Assembly (NCBI GenBank): GCA_050945515.1
Contig: JBMNTB010000038.1
Span: 1-10,968 of the forward strand
Direction: 5' to 3'
Source of the DNA: UBA1046 sp050945515
Lineage (GTDB): Bacteria; Bacillota; Clostridia; Saccharofermentanales; DTU023
DNA length: 10,968 nt
Part shown: in pieces, positions 1-7,982 of the stretch
Layout of the letters: each line of letters starts with the position of its first letter
Numbering within the stretch: position 1 is the stretch's first letter
Notes under the pieces: model-generated
The model's input: the letters and a program-made list of their open reading frames with translations, nothing else
What the model was told of the DNA's origin: nothing
Databases searched by the model: none
Program-made: the position numbers and the translations under genes

Positions 1-452
1 TTGTCAAGGTACAAACGCCTGCTTCTCAACGGGCGGTGCCGTTGGTATGCTCTTTCCTAGAGCAATCTTTACACTTCTTGCTAATAATCAATACCGGCTA
101 TTGGGGGCTTGACTGATTAGCTGGCTTGTATATTTTTTCTGAACTGGGTTCAGAACCACCCCTATCATTTCAGGCACACCTTACTGTATTGTACACCGAC
201 GATAGTGTAGCAAACGTCTCAGGCTTTAGCCAATAGTTTAGTTTTATTTTACTTGTTTTTTAACCGACAAGCCGGCTTCAGGTCGAAAAGTGAGTCGGTA
301 GGAATTGAGGGATGTAAAATATTTTTTACTATACCTAAACATTTTCTAAACTCGTTTTTACATGATTTCGCTCTGGCGATAACAATTCATATATAGACTA
401 ATACTTAGGTGAACATACTTAAGAGGTACACATTAAACTAGAGGAGTGTTTT
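1..452. other. Non-coding upstream region of the surface-protein gene
   Basis: I see no supportable gene in this stretch; every frame is broken by stops. It contains two hairpin-forming sequences. One is an 8-bp perfect stem, TTCTGAAC/GTTCAGAA, at 137-144 and 148-155 with a 3-base loop. The other is ACCGAC (263-268) paired with GTCGGT (294-299), enclosing the palindrome AAGCCGGCTT (269-278). Neither is followed by a T-run on either strand, so neither looks like a terminator. The last ~150 bp are AT-rich and presumably hold the promoter of the following gene. Possible but weak -10-like hexamers are TATACC (330-335) and TAACAA (380-385, with TTTACA 17 bp upstream at 357-362). The ribosome binding site GAGGAG is at 441-446. 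Confidence 0.6.
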
Positions 453-3400
453 ATGAAAGAAAAGAGATTTGCGAAGTATCTGGCATTCATCTTGGTGTTT
501 GTACAGATTGTATCGGTAGGATTTCTGGCGACTACGGTGTCCGCGTTGACGCCGCTCACTGTGGAAGAAGCCATTGCAAATCAAGGACAAAATAACCAAA
601 CAGTAAGAGGGTATATTATTGGAACGGTTGGCAGCGGGCCAAAACTGGTGACCTCCGGGCATGCGGATACGAATCTTATGCTCGCTTCTAGCAAGGACGA
701 AACTGATGTTGCGAAGATGTTGCCAGTACAGTTGCCTAATGAGAAGAATGCCCCTGGTGTTCGTACTACGTGGAATTTAAAAGATAATCCTGAGAACCTC
801 GGGAAACTGGTCGATGTGACAGGGAATTTAGAAGCGTATTTTAGTGCTCCCGGTCTAAAAAACGCATCAAGCATAGTAGAGGTTGATGATACAGCCCCGG
901 AAGCTTCTGTACTGACTATTGCCGAAGCGCGTCAAGTGACAGGTTTAACTGTTTTTGAAACTGCCGGCATCGTCACTTTTATTGATAAACAAAACTTGAC
1001 CCTTCAAGATGCAACAGCAGGTATTGTGGCAAGGATTTCTAAAGTGGATCCGGCGATTAAAATAGGTGATAAGCTCTGGGTTAAAGGAAAACCGGGTGAA
1101 TATGAGGGGCTGCAACAGGTTAGTGTTGATGAATATGCAGTGCAGTCTTCCGATAATGCTCTGCCGGCAGCGCAGAAGGTAAGTTTAGCAGATCTTTTAG
1201 CTGATTATGAAGCCTATGAGTCCGAGAGAGTAGCACTGGAGAATTTGACTGTTCAAGAGGGGCAATACGCAAACAGTCCCAGCTTTACCGACGGTACAAA
1301 CGAGATTGTTTCCTACAAAATACCTGTAGATACATTGAAAAATGGGGATAAGGTAAATCTGATTGCAATTGCTTCATATTACAAGGTTCCACAGTTACGC
1401 GTGGCTAAAGCTGAGGATATAACATTGCTAATGGGTGATGATCCTCAGACATCCGGCATCACGATCGCCGCAGGTCGTAAAGAAACAGGATCTTACACGA
1501 CTTCAGGAATTGTTACGCTGGTTGATGGCAAAAACATAACGATCCAAGACGAAACAGCGGGCATCGTGTTGCGTTTGCGAGAATATGATGGTTCTATCAA
1601 ATTAGGTGACCGCATTGAAGCAACCGGATCAAACGGTGAATTCAAGAATTTGTTACAACTAAATGAAACAAGCTACAAAGTGCTGTCCTCTGGCAATCCC
1701 TTGCCGGCAGCGCAGGAGATTACTTTAGACAATTATTTGGCAGATCCGGAGAGCTATGAGTCGGAGCGTATTAAAATTACAAATGCTACTTTGGTATCGC
1801 TGGATACCAAAGGCAATTCTCTTTTAACCGCTGACGGTACACAAATCAATATTTACAAAATTCCCTACGGTAACTATCAAGCAGGCAATATCGTAAATGT
1901 GACTGCAGTAGCGTCACAATACGGAGAAACATATCAACTTCGTGTTGCAGATGCTGCGCATGTTGAAATTGTAGACGATCAGACTATAGATGACAAAATC
2001 TTTACCACGGATTTGCCCGATCCCATTACAGAGCAAAAGATTTTAGATGTCCAGGCTGCCGAAGGTATCGGCAAAATCTACAACGTAAAAGAAGCAGCTG
2101 CTTTGTCGCAGGAAAATGCCCAGGGTATCTATGTGATCGGTGTTGTAACTTATTCCTACAGCGGCGGCAGTTCACTGATCATTCAAGATATCATTGATAA
2201 GCAAATCTATGGCTATCAGATTTATGGTCCGACCGAGGAAGTGCAGCCCGGTGATATTGTTTTGGCCAAGGGTAACGCTGTCTTATTCTACGGCTTGCCG
2301 GAATTGAGCAATGTGGAGTCTATGAAGATAGTGGGCAGCGCGACAGTGTTTGAACCGCAGGAAATTACGGTAGAAGATATTGTGGCCTATGGCGACCAAT
2401 TTGTGAATGAATATGTCATGTTCAAAGATCTGAAGTTACCGGTCTATGACGGCGGTGCAGGTCAGCTTTATTTCAAAAACAAAAATGGTTTGCAACTGCA
2501 GACTTATCGTGCACCGGCCTATCCTATCGGCTCACAAGCAGGCGATATTGTAGATATTAAGGGTGCAATCTCGCCGCATAGCGGCACGTCACAAATCCGT
2601 TTGAATGACTATAAAGATTATCTGATCAAGAACGATACCTTGAAACCATTTATCATTTTGCCCAAGTTCCCGGAAGCAAAAAAGGGCATGGATTATGTGA
2701 TCAGCTTTGAGGTTTTGGATAATGTCGGTTTGCAGGAAGTGAAAGCAGGTGTCCGCTATAAAAAAGCGGATGGCAGCCCGGCACAATTTGACACTATTCT
2801 AAAGTCTGCTAATGACTCTGATATGTATGAATTACGTATTCCGGCAGCACATATGACAGCAGATGAGGTAGAGTTCTTTGTAGCTGCGACAGATTTAGCC
2901 GGCAATCAGACTACGGATTTGTACTTTGCCCCGTTTGAATATGGCAAGACAGAAAACTTCGGTACTTCGTATCTCTTGCAGCTTATCGATGAGCCCAGTG
3001 TTTTGAACCCCAGTCCAAGTGCCAATTATGAGACGAGAGACGATAAGCGTCCGACGATTACGGTAGATCTTATTAATGCTGGTGAAAACCCGACAGTTAC
3101 TTTAAAAATTCAAGATAAGACAGTGGAGATGACAGTTGCAGGCAATAAAGCAAGCTATACACCGACAGCAGATTTGCCCGACGGTCGTTTAGAGTTAGAA
3201 GTGAATGTGACTCGTGCCGATGGTGAAAAATCAGCTCCATTTAAGTGGTCATTCTTTATCGGTGAATCTACATCCCGTCACTATCGCGGTCAAATTCACT
3301 CCCACACCAACTTCTCCGATGGTGCAGGTTCCGTACATGATGCTTATACATATGCAGCAAATGCAGAATATATAGATTTCTTTGCTCTGACTGACCACTC

Positions 3401-5783
3401 AAATTATTTCGATACAGACGGCAATTTAGGGGATATTTATGATGCTAAGAGCGGTCTTGTTTCGCCACTGGATGCGTCGTTGAAGAAGTGGGAACACTAC
3501 AGGCAAATCGCAGATACTTATAACAAGCCCGGCACCTTTGCAACCCTTTTTGGCTATGAGATGACATGGACCAAGTCCGGTGCCAACTACGGGCATATCA
3601 ATACTTATAATACAGACGGTTTTGTGTCGAGAAATCATCCGGTCTATAATGACAAGTCGGAGTCCAAAGGTTTGCTCGCATATTATGAACTTATGGCTGA
3701 TGTAAGCACAAAGAATCCCTTGACTTTCTCACAATTCAACCACCCGGGTTCTACGTTCGGTACATTTGATGACTTCGCACATTACACACCGGCGTATAAC
3801 AAGAACTTGAAGCTAATTGAAGTCGGAAATGGTGAAGGCAAGGTAGGCAGCAACGGCTATTGGAGAAGCTATGACCACTATACAAATGCTTTGGACAAAG
3901 GCTGGAAACTAGCTCCCTCTAACAACCAAGACAACCACAAAGGTAAATGGGGAGATGCGAACGACACCAGAACTGTTGTTATCGCTGATGCATTGACTAG
4001 AGAAGCTATTATCCAGAGTATCTTGGACTTGCGTGTCTATGCTACAGAAGATAAGAACCAAACGATTGACTTTTATGTCGATGGTAATATTATGGGTTCT
4101 ACGATTGAGGCAGGCAAGGATATTCACGTAAAAGTAAATGTTGCAGACCCGGATCAGAATGATGTAATTCAAAAAGTAGAGATCATCGGACAAGGCGGCC
4201 AAGTATTGTATGCAAAAGAAGCTAACGCGAACATTGTTTCTTTGGACACTGCTCTGGCCAATTCAAGTCCATATTACTATGTGCGTGTCACACAAGTGGA
4301 CGGTGAACTGGCTGTAACCGCTCCGGTTTGGACAGGCTACATTGAAAAAGTAGATATTGATTCTGTTAGTAAGAATACGGAACTGGAGTTTGTCGGCGAA
4401 GCAACAAGTATCACGACGAAATTTATGAATACGACAAAAAACGCCGCTACGATTGAAAAAGTAGAATATCAACTGAAAGATGGTACAGTCTTGCATGCCG
4501 TTACAAGTAATTTACCAAACATTCCGGCGGGGAGCAGCGATGTAACGATTACACACGATATCGTTCCGACTGCGGTAGGTAGCCAGTCTGTAGTAGTTAA
4601 GGTAACAACAAACCAGGGTGTTTTGAGTTCTGAGATTAAATTGACTGTTTATGATAAGGCACAAGCGGTAAGCACAATTGCAGAAGTACAAGCTGCTCCG
4701 GAAGGCAAGAGTTTTGTTGTCGAAGCTATCTTGACATCAAATGCCAGTGGATACGATAAGAATACTGCTTTCTTTGACAGTGCCTACGTGCAAGATGCGA
4801 CCGGCGGCATTAACATCTTCCCCATCTCGGGCAATTTCCAAGCCGGCCAAAAAATCAGATTGTATGGCACTACCAGTGCATATCAAGGCGAGAGGCAATT
4901 AAACATAGACAGCATTGAGTTGATTGATGCTACAGTAAACCCTCTTGCTCCGACAAAAGTCAAGACAGCAGAAGTTACGAATAAACTTGGATTGTTGGTT
5001 GAAGTAGAAGGTAAAGTCAAGGAAGTACAAGAGGAGAACGGTGTTATAAGTGCAATTATTGTAGATGACGGTTCCGGTGCGATCCGTGTCTTCATTGACG
5101 GTTATATCGGCTACAGCAAGAGCGAAGATAAGACAATGCCCGCGTTTAAAGTGGGTGATAAGGTTACAGCGGTAGGTCTGTCTTCTATCGATCTGGAAGG
5201 CAATCGTATTCGTGTACGTAATCGTGCAGATATTGCTCTTATAAAGACCGAAGAGCCAAGTGAAACAACAACCACACCGGCAGAAACAACTAAAGATGAC
5301 AAGGACGAGGGCTTGACAATCGCACCGGATCCGGATCAATTAAATGCCGACAATGTTTCAGAATATAACGGCACAAGTGCTTTAACCTTCAGCTGTAACG
5401 GTGCTTTCTCTGACTTCCGCGAGTTACGGATTGATGATACTGTAGTAGATCCCAAGTACTATACAGTAGCCGAAGGAAGTACGATTGTTACAGTAAGCAA
5501 GGAGTACTTAGATCAACTGGCACTGGGTCAACATACATTGACCATGGTTTATACTGAAAATCGCAGTATTTCGATTCCATTCATCAAGACAAAAATGTCC
5601 GCCGGAGGTTCGCCCACTTCGACAGATACTAATACATCGACAACCGATCTTACTACTACAAAAGATCAAGTGAAATATTTACCCGCAACCGGTGAAAAAC
5701 CAACGAATATATTTGTAGCCTTTGCTGTATTGGCTTTGGCCGGAGTACTTATCCTCATTCGCCAAAAGTATTATGCTAAGTAA
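453..5783 (+). CDS. Giant LPXTG wall-anchored protein with OB-fold repeats and a CehA/McbA-type PHP metallohydrolase domain
   Basis: A 1776-residue protein, probably secreted and linked to peptidoglycan by sortase. The start is set by GAGGAG six bases before ATG, followed by a signal peptide (basic KEKR, hydrophobic 9-28, likely cleavage after VSA at 31). Domains in order: DUF6359-type (about 33-143); two tandem YhcR-like OB units of ~175 residues (152-327 and 334-508) sharing LPAAQ and YESER; a diverged OB pair (520-727); Ig-like modules (730-937); PHP domain (940-1260); a beta domain; two further OB-folds (about 1406-1593); Thr-rich linkers around an X2-like module (about 1621-1713); LPATG at 1743-1747, a hydrophobic helix and the basic tail. 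The PHP metal site appears complete: H949, H951, D956, D981, H982, E1036, H1097, D1160, H1162. PHP domains hydrolyse phosphoesters or related bonds. Pairing with domains typical of YhcR-type extracellular nucleases suggests a surface phosphoesterase or nuclease, which is inference; the substrate is unknown. Confidence 0.9.
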   Translation: MKEKRFAKYLAFILVFVQIVSVGFLATTVSALTPLTVEEAIANQGQNNQTVRGYIIGTVGSGPKLVTSGHADTNLMLASSKDETDVAKMLPVQLPNEKNAPGVRTTWNLKDNPENLGKLVDVTGNLEAYFSAPGLKNASSIVEVDDTAPEASVLTIAEARQVTGLTVFETAGIVTFIDKQNLTLQDATAGIVARISKVDPAIKIGDKLWVKGKPGEYEGLQQVSVDEYAVQSSDNALPAAQKVSLADLLADYEAYESERVALENLTVQEGQYANSPSFTDGTNEIVSYKIPVDTLKNGDKVNLIAIASYYKVPQLRVAKAEDITLLMGDDPQTSGITIAAGRKETGSYTTSGIVTLVDGKNITIQDETAGIVLRLREYDGSIKLGDRIEATGSNGEFKNLLQLNETSYKVLSSGNPLPAAQEITLDNYLADPESYESERIKITNATLVSLDTKGNSLLTADGTQINIYKIPYGNYQAGNIVNVTAVASQYGETYQLRVADAAHVEIVDDQTIDDKIFTTDLPDPITEQKILDVQAAEGIGKIYNVKEAAALSQENAQGIYVIGVVTYSYSGGSSLIIQDIIDKQIYGYQIYGPTEEVQPGDIVLAKGNAVLFYGLPELSNVESMKIVGSATVFEPQEITVEDIVAYGDQFVNEYVMFKDLKLPVYDGGAGQLYFKNKNGLQLQTYRAPAYPIGSQAGDIVDIKGAISPHSGTSQIRLNDYKDYLIKNDTLKPFIILPKFPEAKKGMDYVISFEVLDNVGLQEVKAGVRYKKADGSPAQFDTILKSANDSDMYELRIPAAHMTADEVEFFVAATDLAGNQTTDLYFAPFEYGKTENFGTSYLLQLIDEPSVLNPSPSANYETRDDKRPTITVDLINAGENPTVTLKIQDKTVEMTVAGNKASYTPTADLPDGRLELEVNVTRADGEKSAPFKWSFFIGESTSRHYRGQIHSHTNFSDGAGSVHDAYTYAANAEYIDFFALTDHSNYFDTDGNLGDIYDAKSGLVSPLDASLKKWEHYRQIADTYNKPGTFATLFGYEMTWTKSGANYGHINTYNTDGFVSRNHPVYNDKSESKGLLAYYELMADVSTKNPLTFSQFNHPGSTFGTFDDFAHYTPAYNKNLKLIEVGNGEGKVGSNGYWRSYDHYTNALDKGWKLAPSNNQDNHKGKWGDANDTRTVVIADALTREAIIQSILDLRVYATEDKNQTIDFYVDGNIMGSTIEAGKDIHVKVNVADPDQNDVIQKVEIIGQGGQVLYAKEANANIVSLDTALANSSPYYYVRVTQVDGELAVTAPVWTGYIEKVDIDSVSKNTELEFVGEATSITTKFMNTTKNAATIEKVEYQLKDGTVLHAVTSNLPNIPAGSSDVTITHDIVPTAVGSQSVVVKVTTNQGVLSSEIKLTVYDKAQAVSTIAEVQAAPEGKSFVVEAILTSNASGYDKNTAFFDSAYVQDATGGINIFPISGNFQAGQKIRLYGTTSAYQGERQLNIDSIELIDATVNPLAPTKVKTAEVTNKLGLLVEVEGKVKEVQEENGVISAIIVDDGSGAIRVFIDGYIGYSKSEDKTMPAFKVGDKVTAVGLSSIDLEGNRIRVRNRADIALIKTEEPSETTTTPAETTKDDKDEGLTIAPDPDQLNADNVSEYNGTSALTFSCNGAFSDFRELRIDDTVVDPKYYTVAEGSTIVTVSKEYLDQLALGQHTLTMVYTENRSISIPFIKTKMSAGGSPTSTDTNTSTTDLTTTKDQVKYLPATGEKPTNIFVAFAVLALAGVLILIRQKYYAK

Positions 5784-5812
5784 GTATAAATAAGAATAGT
5801 CTCGAAACGTTT

Positions 5813-5842
5813 GAGCCCTCTACGAAGAGGGCTTCGTTTTTT
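5813..5842 (+). terminator. Intrinsic terminator of the surface-protein gene
   Basis: AGCCCTCT (5814-5821) pairs perfectly with AGAGGGCT (5826-5833) across a four-base loop, with a flanking G-T wobble, and is followed by a run of six T at 5837-5842. It lies 30 bp after the stop codon. It separates the surface-protein gene from the M42-like gene, so the two are probably transcribed independently. Confidence 0.85.
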
Positions 5843-5941
5843 GAGATATTGCTTCATATACACTGTATATTAAAGTAGATAATCGTTTTTTTGAACATGA
5901 ATGCTTACAATTAAAGGAGTAAAGGAGGGGGATAAAAAACT

Positions 5942-6811
5942 ATGGAATGTTTGGATTTGCTAGTGCGATATGCATCGTTGACCGGGCCGAATCGCCAGAG
6001 AGCTATGCAAGCGGATTTATCTGCACTCCGGACAAGTTGGCAAGAAGTGCGGGATGTTACCTGGCAAGGAGAAAAGCAGGCGAAGCGTCTGATACATTTT
6101 ACTGTGCCGGTCAAAGAGTTAAGTGTGGCAGCAATTGGGGATGAAGGTATCTTTTTGTCCGGAAGTCTGCCGGGTTTGATGGAGGGTGAACAGTGTACGA
6201 TCATCACGTCGTATGGACGTATGTACACCGGGACTGTGCGGCAATGTAATGCCGGTTTTGGTGTGCGGCTTGATGAGAGGGTGAGCACTGTAGAAGATAT
6301 TACAAATTTAGGGATTCAAGTGGGAGATTGGGTGGAAGTGGACTCCGGAGTACATGTGACGCAGAGTCGTTTTATTAAGGCGCGGAATCTGCGTGCGATA
6401 AGCAGTTTTGCCATATTGATCTGCGCGCTGGAGAGGCTCCGGGAGGACGGACGAGCTTTGGCCGCAGGAACAGAGTTTTGTATTCATTTTGATTGCGGGA
6501 AGACCGGACGTCACGAAGGTTGGGGTATGTCCGAAGGGGAGTACAGTCCGGAAGATTTCGCAGAGTTATTGCGAATTGAAGCCTTGGCTATCACAGCGGG
6601 GAATGGTTTGGACGAGTATTCTGTTGCCCTACAGGGCGAAGCTTTAGAACGCATGGCCCAAGAAAAAAACATACCTTATAAAGTGATAGCGGGTAGGGGG
6701 GAAGGGAATATCTTAGCTGCCGCGTTTCATGTGGACGGACTCTCGGAAAGAGGGCATGAAGAAGGGATAGATTCAGCGCTTAGGCTATTATCTGCATATT
6801 TGTCGGCATAA
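5942..6811 (+). CDS. M42 aminopeptidase-like protein lacking most metal ligands (probable pseudoenzyme)
   Basis: A 289-residue protein; M42 enzymes are usually about 340-360. ATG at 5942 follows AAAGGAGGGG (5921-5930) at a slightly long spacing of about 11 bases. The M42 layout is recognisable: an N-terminal LL..Y.SLTGP, a beta insert near 60-125, then GIQVGDWVEVD (124-134), RFIKARNL (143-150), an IP..V stretch (244-248) and a C-terminal GHEE. The family's catalytic positions do not hold by my hand alignment. AHMDE reads VPVKE (55-59), the DD of the FLDD motif reads R151-A152, the Glu pair before the glycines reads D184-C185, and the next Asp reads E213; only the last His (H272) is kept. M42 enzymes are cytosolic di-metal aminopeptidases of large tetrahedral assemblies. 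This member probably cannot bind two metals and may be a structural or regulatory paralogue. No neighbour explains its role. Confidence 0.7.
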   Translation: MECLDLLVRYASLTGPNRQRAMQADLSALRTSWQEVRDVTWQGEKQAKRLIHFTVPVKELSVAAIGDEGIFLSGSLPGLMEGEQCTIITSYGRMYTGTVRQCNAGFGVRLDERVSTVEDITNLGIQVGDWVEVDSGVHVTQSRFIKARNLRAISSFAILICALERLREDGRALAAGTEFCIHFDCGKTGRHEGWGMSEGEYSPEDFAELLRIEALAITAGNGLDEYSVALQGEALERMAQEKNIPYKVIAGRGEGNILAAAFHVDGLSERGHEEGIDSALRLLSAYLSA

Positions 6812-6833
6812 GATTTAACTTGCTTCAGGGCGT

Positions 6834-6868
6834 AAAAAAGACAACGGGCGGATTGTATCCGTTTTGTC
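6834..6868. terminator. Hairpin, probable bidirectional terminator
   Basis: GACAA (6840-6844) pairs with TTGTC (6864-6868), and CGGAT (6849-6853) pairs with ATCCG (6857-6861) around a TGT loop. A run of six A at 6834-6839 becomes a T-run on the minus-strand transcript, so the hairpin reads best as a minus-strand terminator. On the plus strand it could still end the M42-like transcript, but only CTTCTT follows. It lies between the convergent M42-like gene and the ATPase remnant. Confidence 0.5.
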
Positions 6869-6874
6869 GTCTTC

Positions 6875-7044
6875 TTGGCTTCCTCTATTTACTACAAAAT
6901 CAATCTCGTACCATCGTTCGGGGAGCAGCCTGCCATCCACGGTTTTTGTAAAACGCACAGAACCCACATCCACCGCAAAGCCACGAACCACCAACTCATT
7001 ATGCAAAATATTTTCCATCAAATGAGTCTCTTCAATCTGTCGAA
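6875..7044 (-). pseudogene. Remnant of a DUF4143 ATPase gene (C-terminal fragment)
   Basis: Read on the minus strand this segment encodes a fragment matching residues about 319-374 of the intact ATPase at 7983-9305. Shared pieces include NELVVRGFAVDVGSVRFTKT and EIDFVV. I count about 9 mismatches in 170 bases. It has no Walker motifs, no start of its own and no true C-terminus: beyond 6875 the frame runs into unrelated sequence and stops at 6815. On the other side, at 7044/7045, the coding sequence joins directly to DNA that lies upstream of the intact gene. The whole N-terminal and middle part is therefore missing. The open frame across the junction (6815-7111) is a chimera and unlikely to be functional. 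Confidence 0.85.
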
Positions 7045-7253
7045 TCGTAGTCGAAAAGTGCAAAACTATGAAGCCGCAAGATGTTTGAATTATTCTGCCA
7101 TTTGGGCACAAATATTCAATAGGATTTTACACAAGACAAAAACTTTATCTAGCTTATCTAGAAGCTCCTGTATAATTAAATGACCTTTTTTGAATGGATT
7201 TTTTAGAAGTCCCAGAAGACACCACCTCCGTTTCTGTTTTTATACTTTCCTTT
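6875..7253. repeat. Deletion derivative of the ATPase unit at 8184-9789
   Basis: This segment is two blocks of the ATPase locus joined together. Positions 6875-7044 match 8184-8353 (offset 1309, about 95% identical by eye). Positions 7045-7253 match 9580-9789 (offset about 2535, roughly 90% identical with small indels). Everything between 8354 and 9579 of the intact copy is absent. Identity ends abruptly at both outer edges. The right edge stops just before the promoter of the AbrB/PIN module, much as the intact copy stops just before the RelE-type gene. Confidence 0.85.
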
Positions 7254-7266
7254 TGAGCCGTTTAGA

Positions 7267-7303
7267 TATAAAATAAATAAAACAAAGAAAACTTTGTTTT
7301 ATT
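7267..7303 (+). promoter_or_regulatory. Promoter region and palindromic operator of the AbrB/PIN module
   Basis: AATAAAACAAAG (7276-7287) is followed after four A by its exact reverse complement CTTTGTTTTATT (7292-7303), a 12-bp perfect inverted repeat. It sits 22 bp before the antitoxin start and just downstream of a good -10 candidate, TATAAA (7267-7272); no clear -35 is visible. AbrB/SpoVT antitoxins usually repress their own operon by binding such sites, so I infer an autoregulatory operator. Confidence 0.65.
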
Positions 7304-7325
7304 GAACTACGAAAGGAGTAGGAAG

Positions 7326-7577
7326 ATGAATTTAGCTAAGGTTTCAGCCAACGGTCAGATTACGGTGCCGCTTGAAGTAAGACGGGCACTTAATCTAAAA
7401 CCCGGCGATAAAGTACTATTTGTTCAGAACCAAGATGGGCAAATTACGATCGGCAATGCTTCTTCACAGACCATTTATAAAGCTCAAACTGTCTTTGCAG
7501 GAGTGGCTGAAAAAATGGGAGTCGCAAATGAAGATGATGTTCAAACCTTGGTTGATGAAGTAAGGTACGGTAAATGA
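7326..7577 (+). CDS. AbrB/SpoVT-type antitoxin
   Basis: An 83-residue protein with a swapped-hairpin AbrB DNA-binding domain in its first ~45 residues: KVSANGQITVPLEVRRAL followed by LKPGDKVLF. The C-terminal part is presumably the toxin-binding region. I start it at ATG 7326, with AAAGGAG (7312-7318) seven bases upstream. An upstream in-frame TTG at 7302 would lie inside the operator palindrome and has no ribosome binding site. The stop overlaps the toxin start (ATGA, 7574-7577), the usual translational coupling of a toxin-antitoxin operon. The expected role is to neutralise the PIN toxin and repress the operon. Family assignment is firm; pairing is inferred from position. Confidence 0.9.
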   Translation: MNLAKVSANGQITVPLEVRRALNLKPGDKVLFVQNQDGQITIGNASSQTIYKAQTVFAGVAEKMGVANEDDVQTLVDEVRYGK

Positions 7578-7960
7578 GGATACTTGTCGATACCAACATA
7601 CTCATTTCCGCCATTCTTTTTCCGTATTCTAAACCGGCAAAAGCCCTTATCAAAGTATCCCAAGAACATGAGATGGTACTTTGTGAGCAAAATCTCACAG
7701 AACTACGAGAAGTCATTAAACGAAAAGTGCCTGAGCATCTTGCTGATGTGGAGATATTGCTTTTAGAACTCTCCTATGAGCTGATCCCAGCTTCGGATCA
7801 TGTAAAAAAGCTGATCCGAGATCCAAAAGATCAGCCGATCCTTAATGCCGCAATGTTAGCTAATGTTGACTTGTTGATAACAGGTGACAAAGATTTTCTT
7901 TCTCTAGACCTGGAACAGCCCCTTTGCCTGACTGCAGCCCAATTTTTAGAAGACTATTAA
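7574..7960 (+). CDS. PIN-domain toxin (COG1569-like putative RNase)
   Basis: A 128-residue single PIN domain of normal length. It begins with the strand and motif LVDTNIL (D6, N8). E43 lies in LTELREVI, D86 in the RDPKDQPIL stretch, and D105/D107 in ITGDKDFLSL; together they form the acidic Mg2+ site of PIN ribonucleases. The order and the TGDKDFL signature fit the COG1569 group of putative toxin components. It overlaps the AbrB-type antitoxin gene by four bases and converges with the ATPase gene across 22 bp. Toxins of this class are thought to cut RNA in the cytoplasm when the antitoxin is lost. The specific target is not predictable. All expected acidic residues are present, so the gene looks intact. 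Confidence 0.9.
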   Translation: MRILVDTNILISAILFPYSKPAKALIKVSQEHEMVLCEQNLTELREVIKRKVPEHLADVEILLLELSYELIPASDHVKKLIRDPKDQPILNAAMLANVDLLITGDKDFLSLDLEQPLCLTAAQFLEDY

Positions 7961-7982
7961 TCCACGGTCTGCTATCACTTCC

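Noticed and set aside
1..110. Short minus-strand frame that could be the C-terminal end of a transposon-type protein (TnpB-like) at the left edge
   Set aside because: Only about 26 codons are open before an in-frame stop, and the resemblance is from memory and vague; not enough to call a remnant.
282..292. GTCGAAAAGTG shared by 282-292, 7050-7060 and 9585-9595
   Set aside because: Two of the occurrences are the same repeat; a chance 11-base match elsewhere in 11 kb is not surprising.
438..662. Minus-strand frame overlapping the signal-peptide region
   Set aside because: Antisense shadow of the surface-protein gene, with no ribosome binding site and no recognisable family. The same applies to the other minus-strand frames within 453-5783.
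6815..7111. 98-codon minus-strand frame as a complete small gene
   Set aside because: It is a chimera of ATPase C-terminal codons with unrelated sequence at both ends, without a ribosome binding site; treated as part of a pseudogene.
7961..7982. Bidirectional terminator between the PIN and ATPase genes
   Set aside because: The 22-bp gap shows no convincing stem or T-run.
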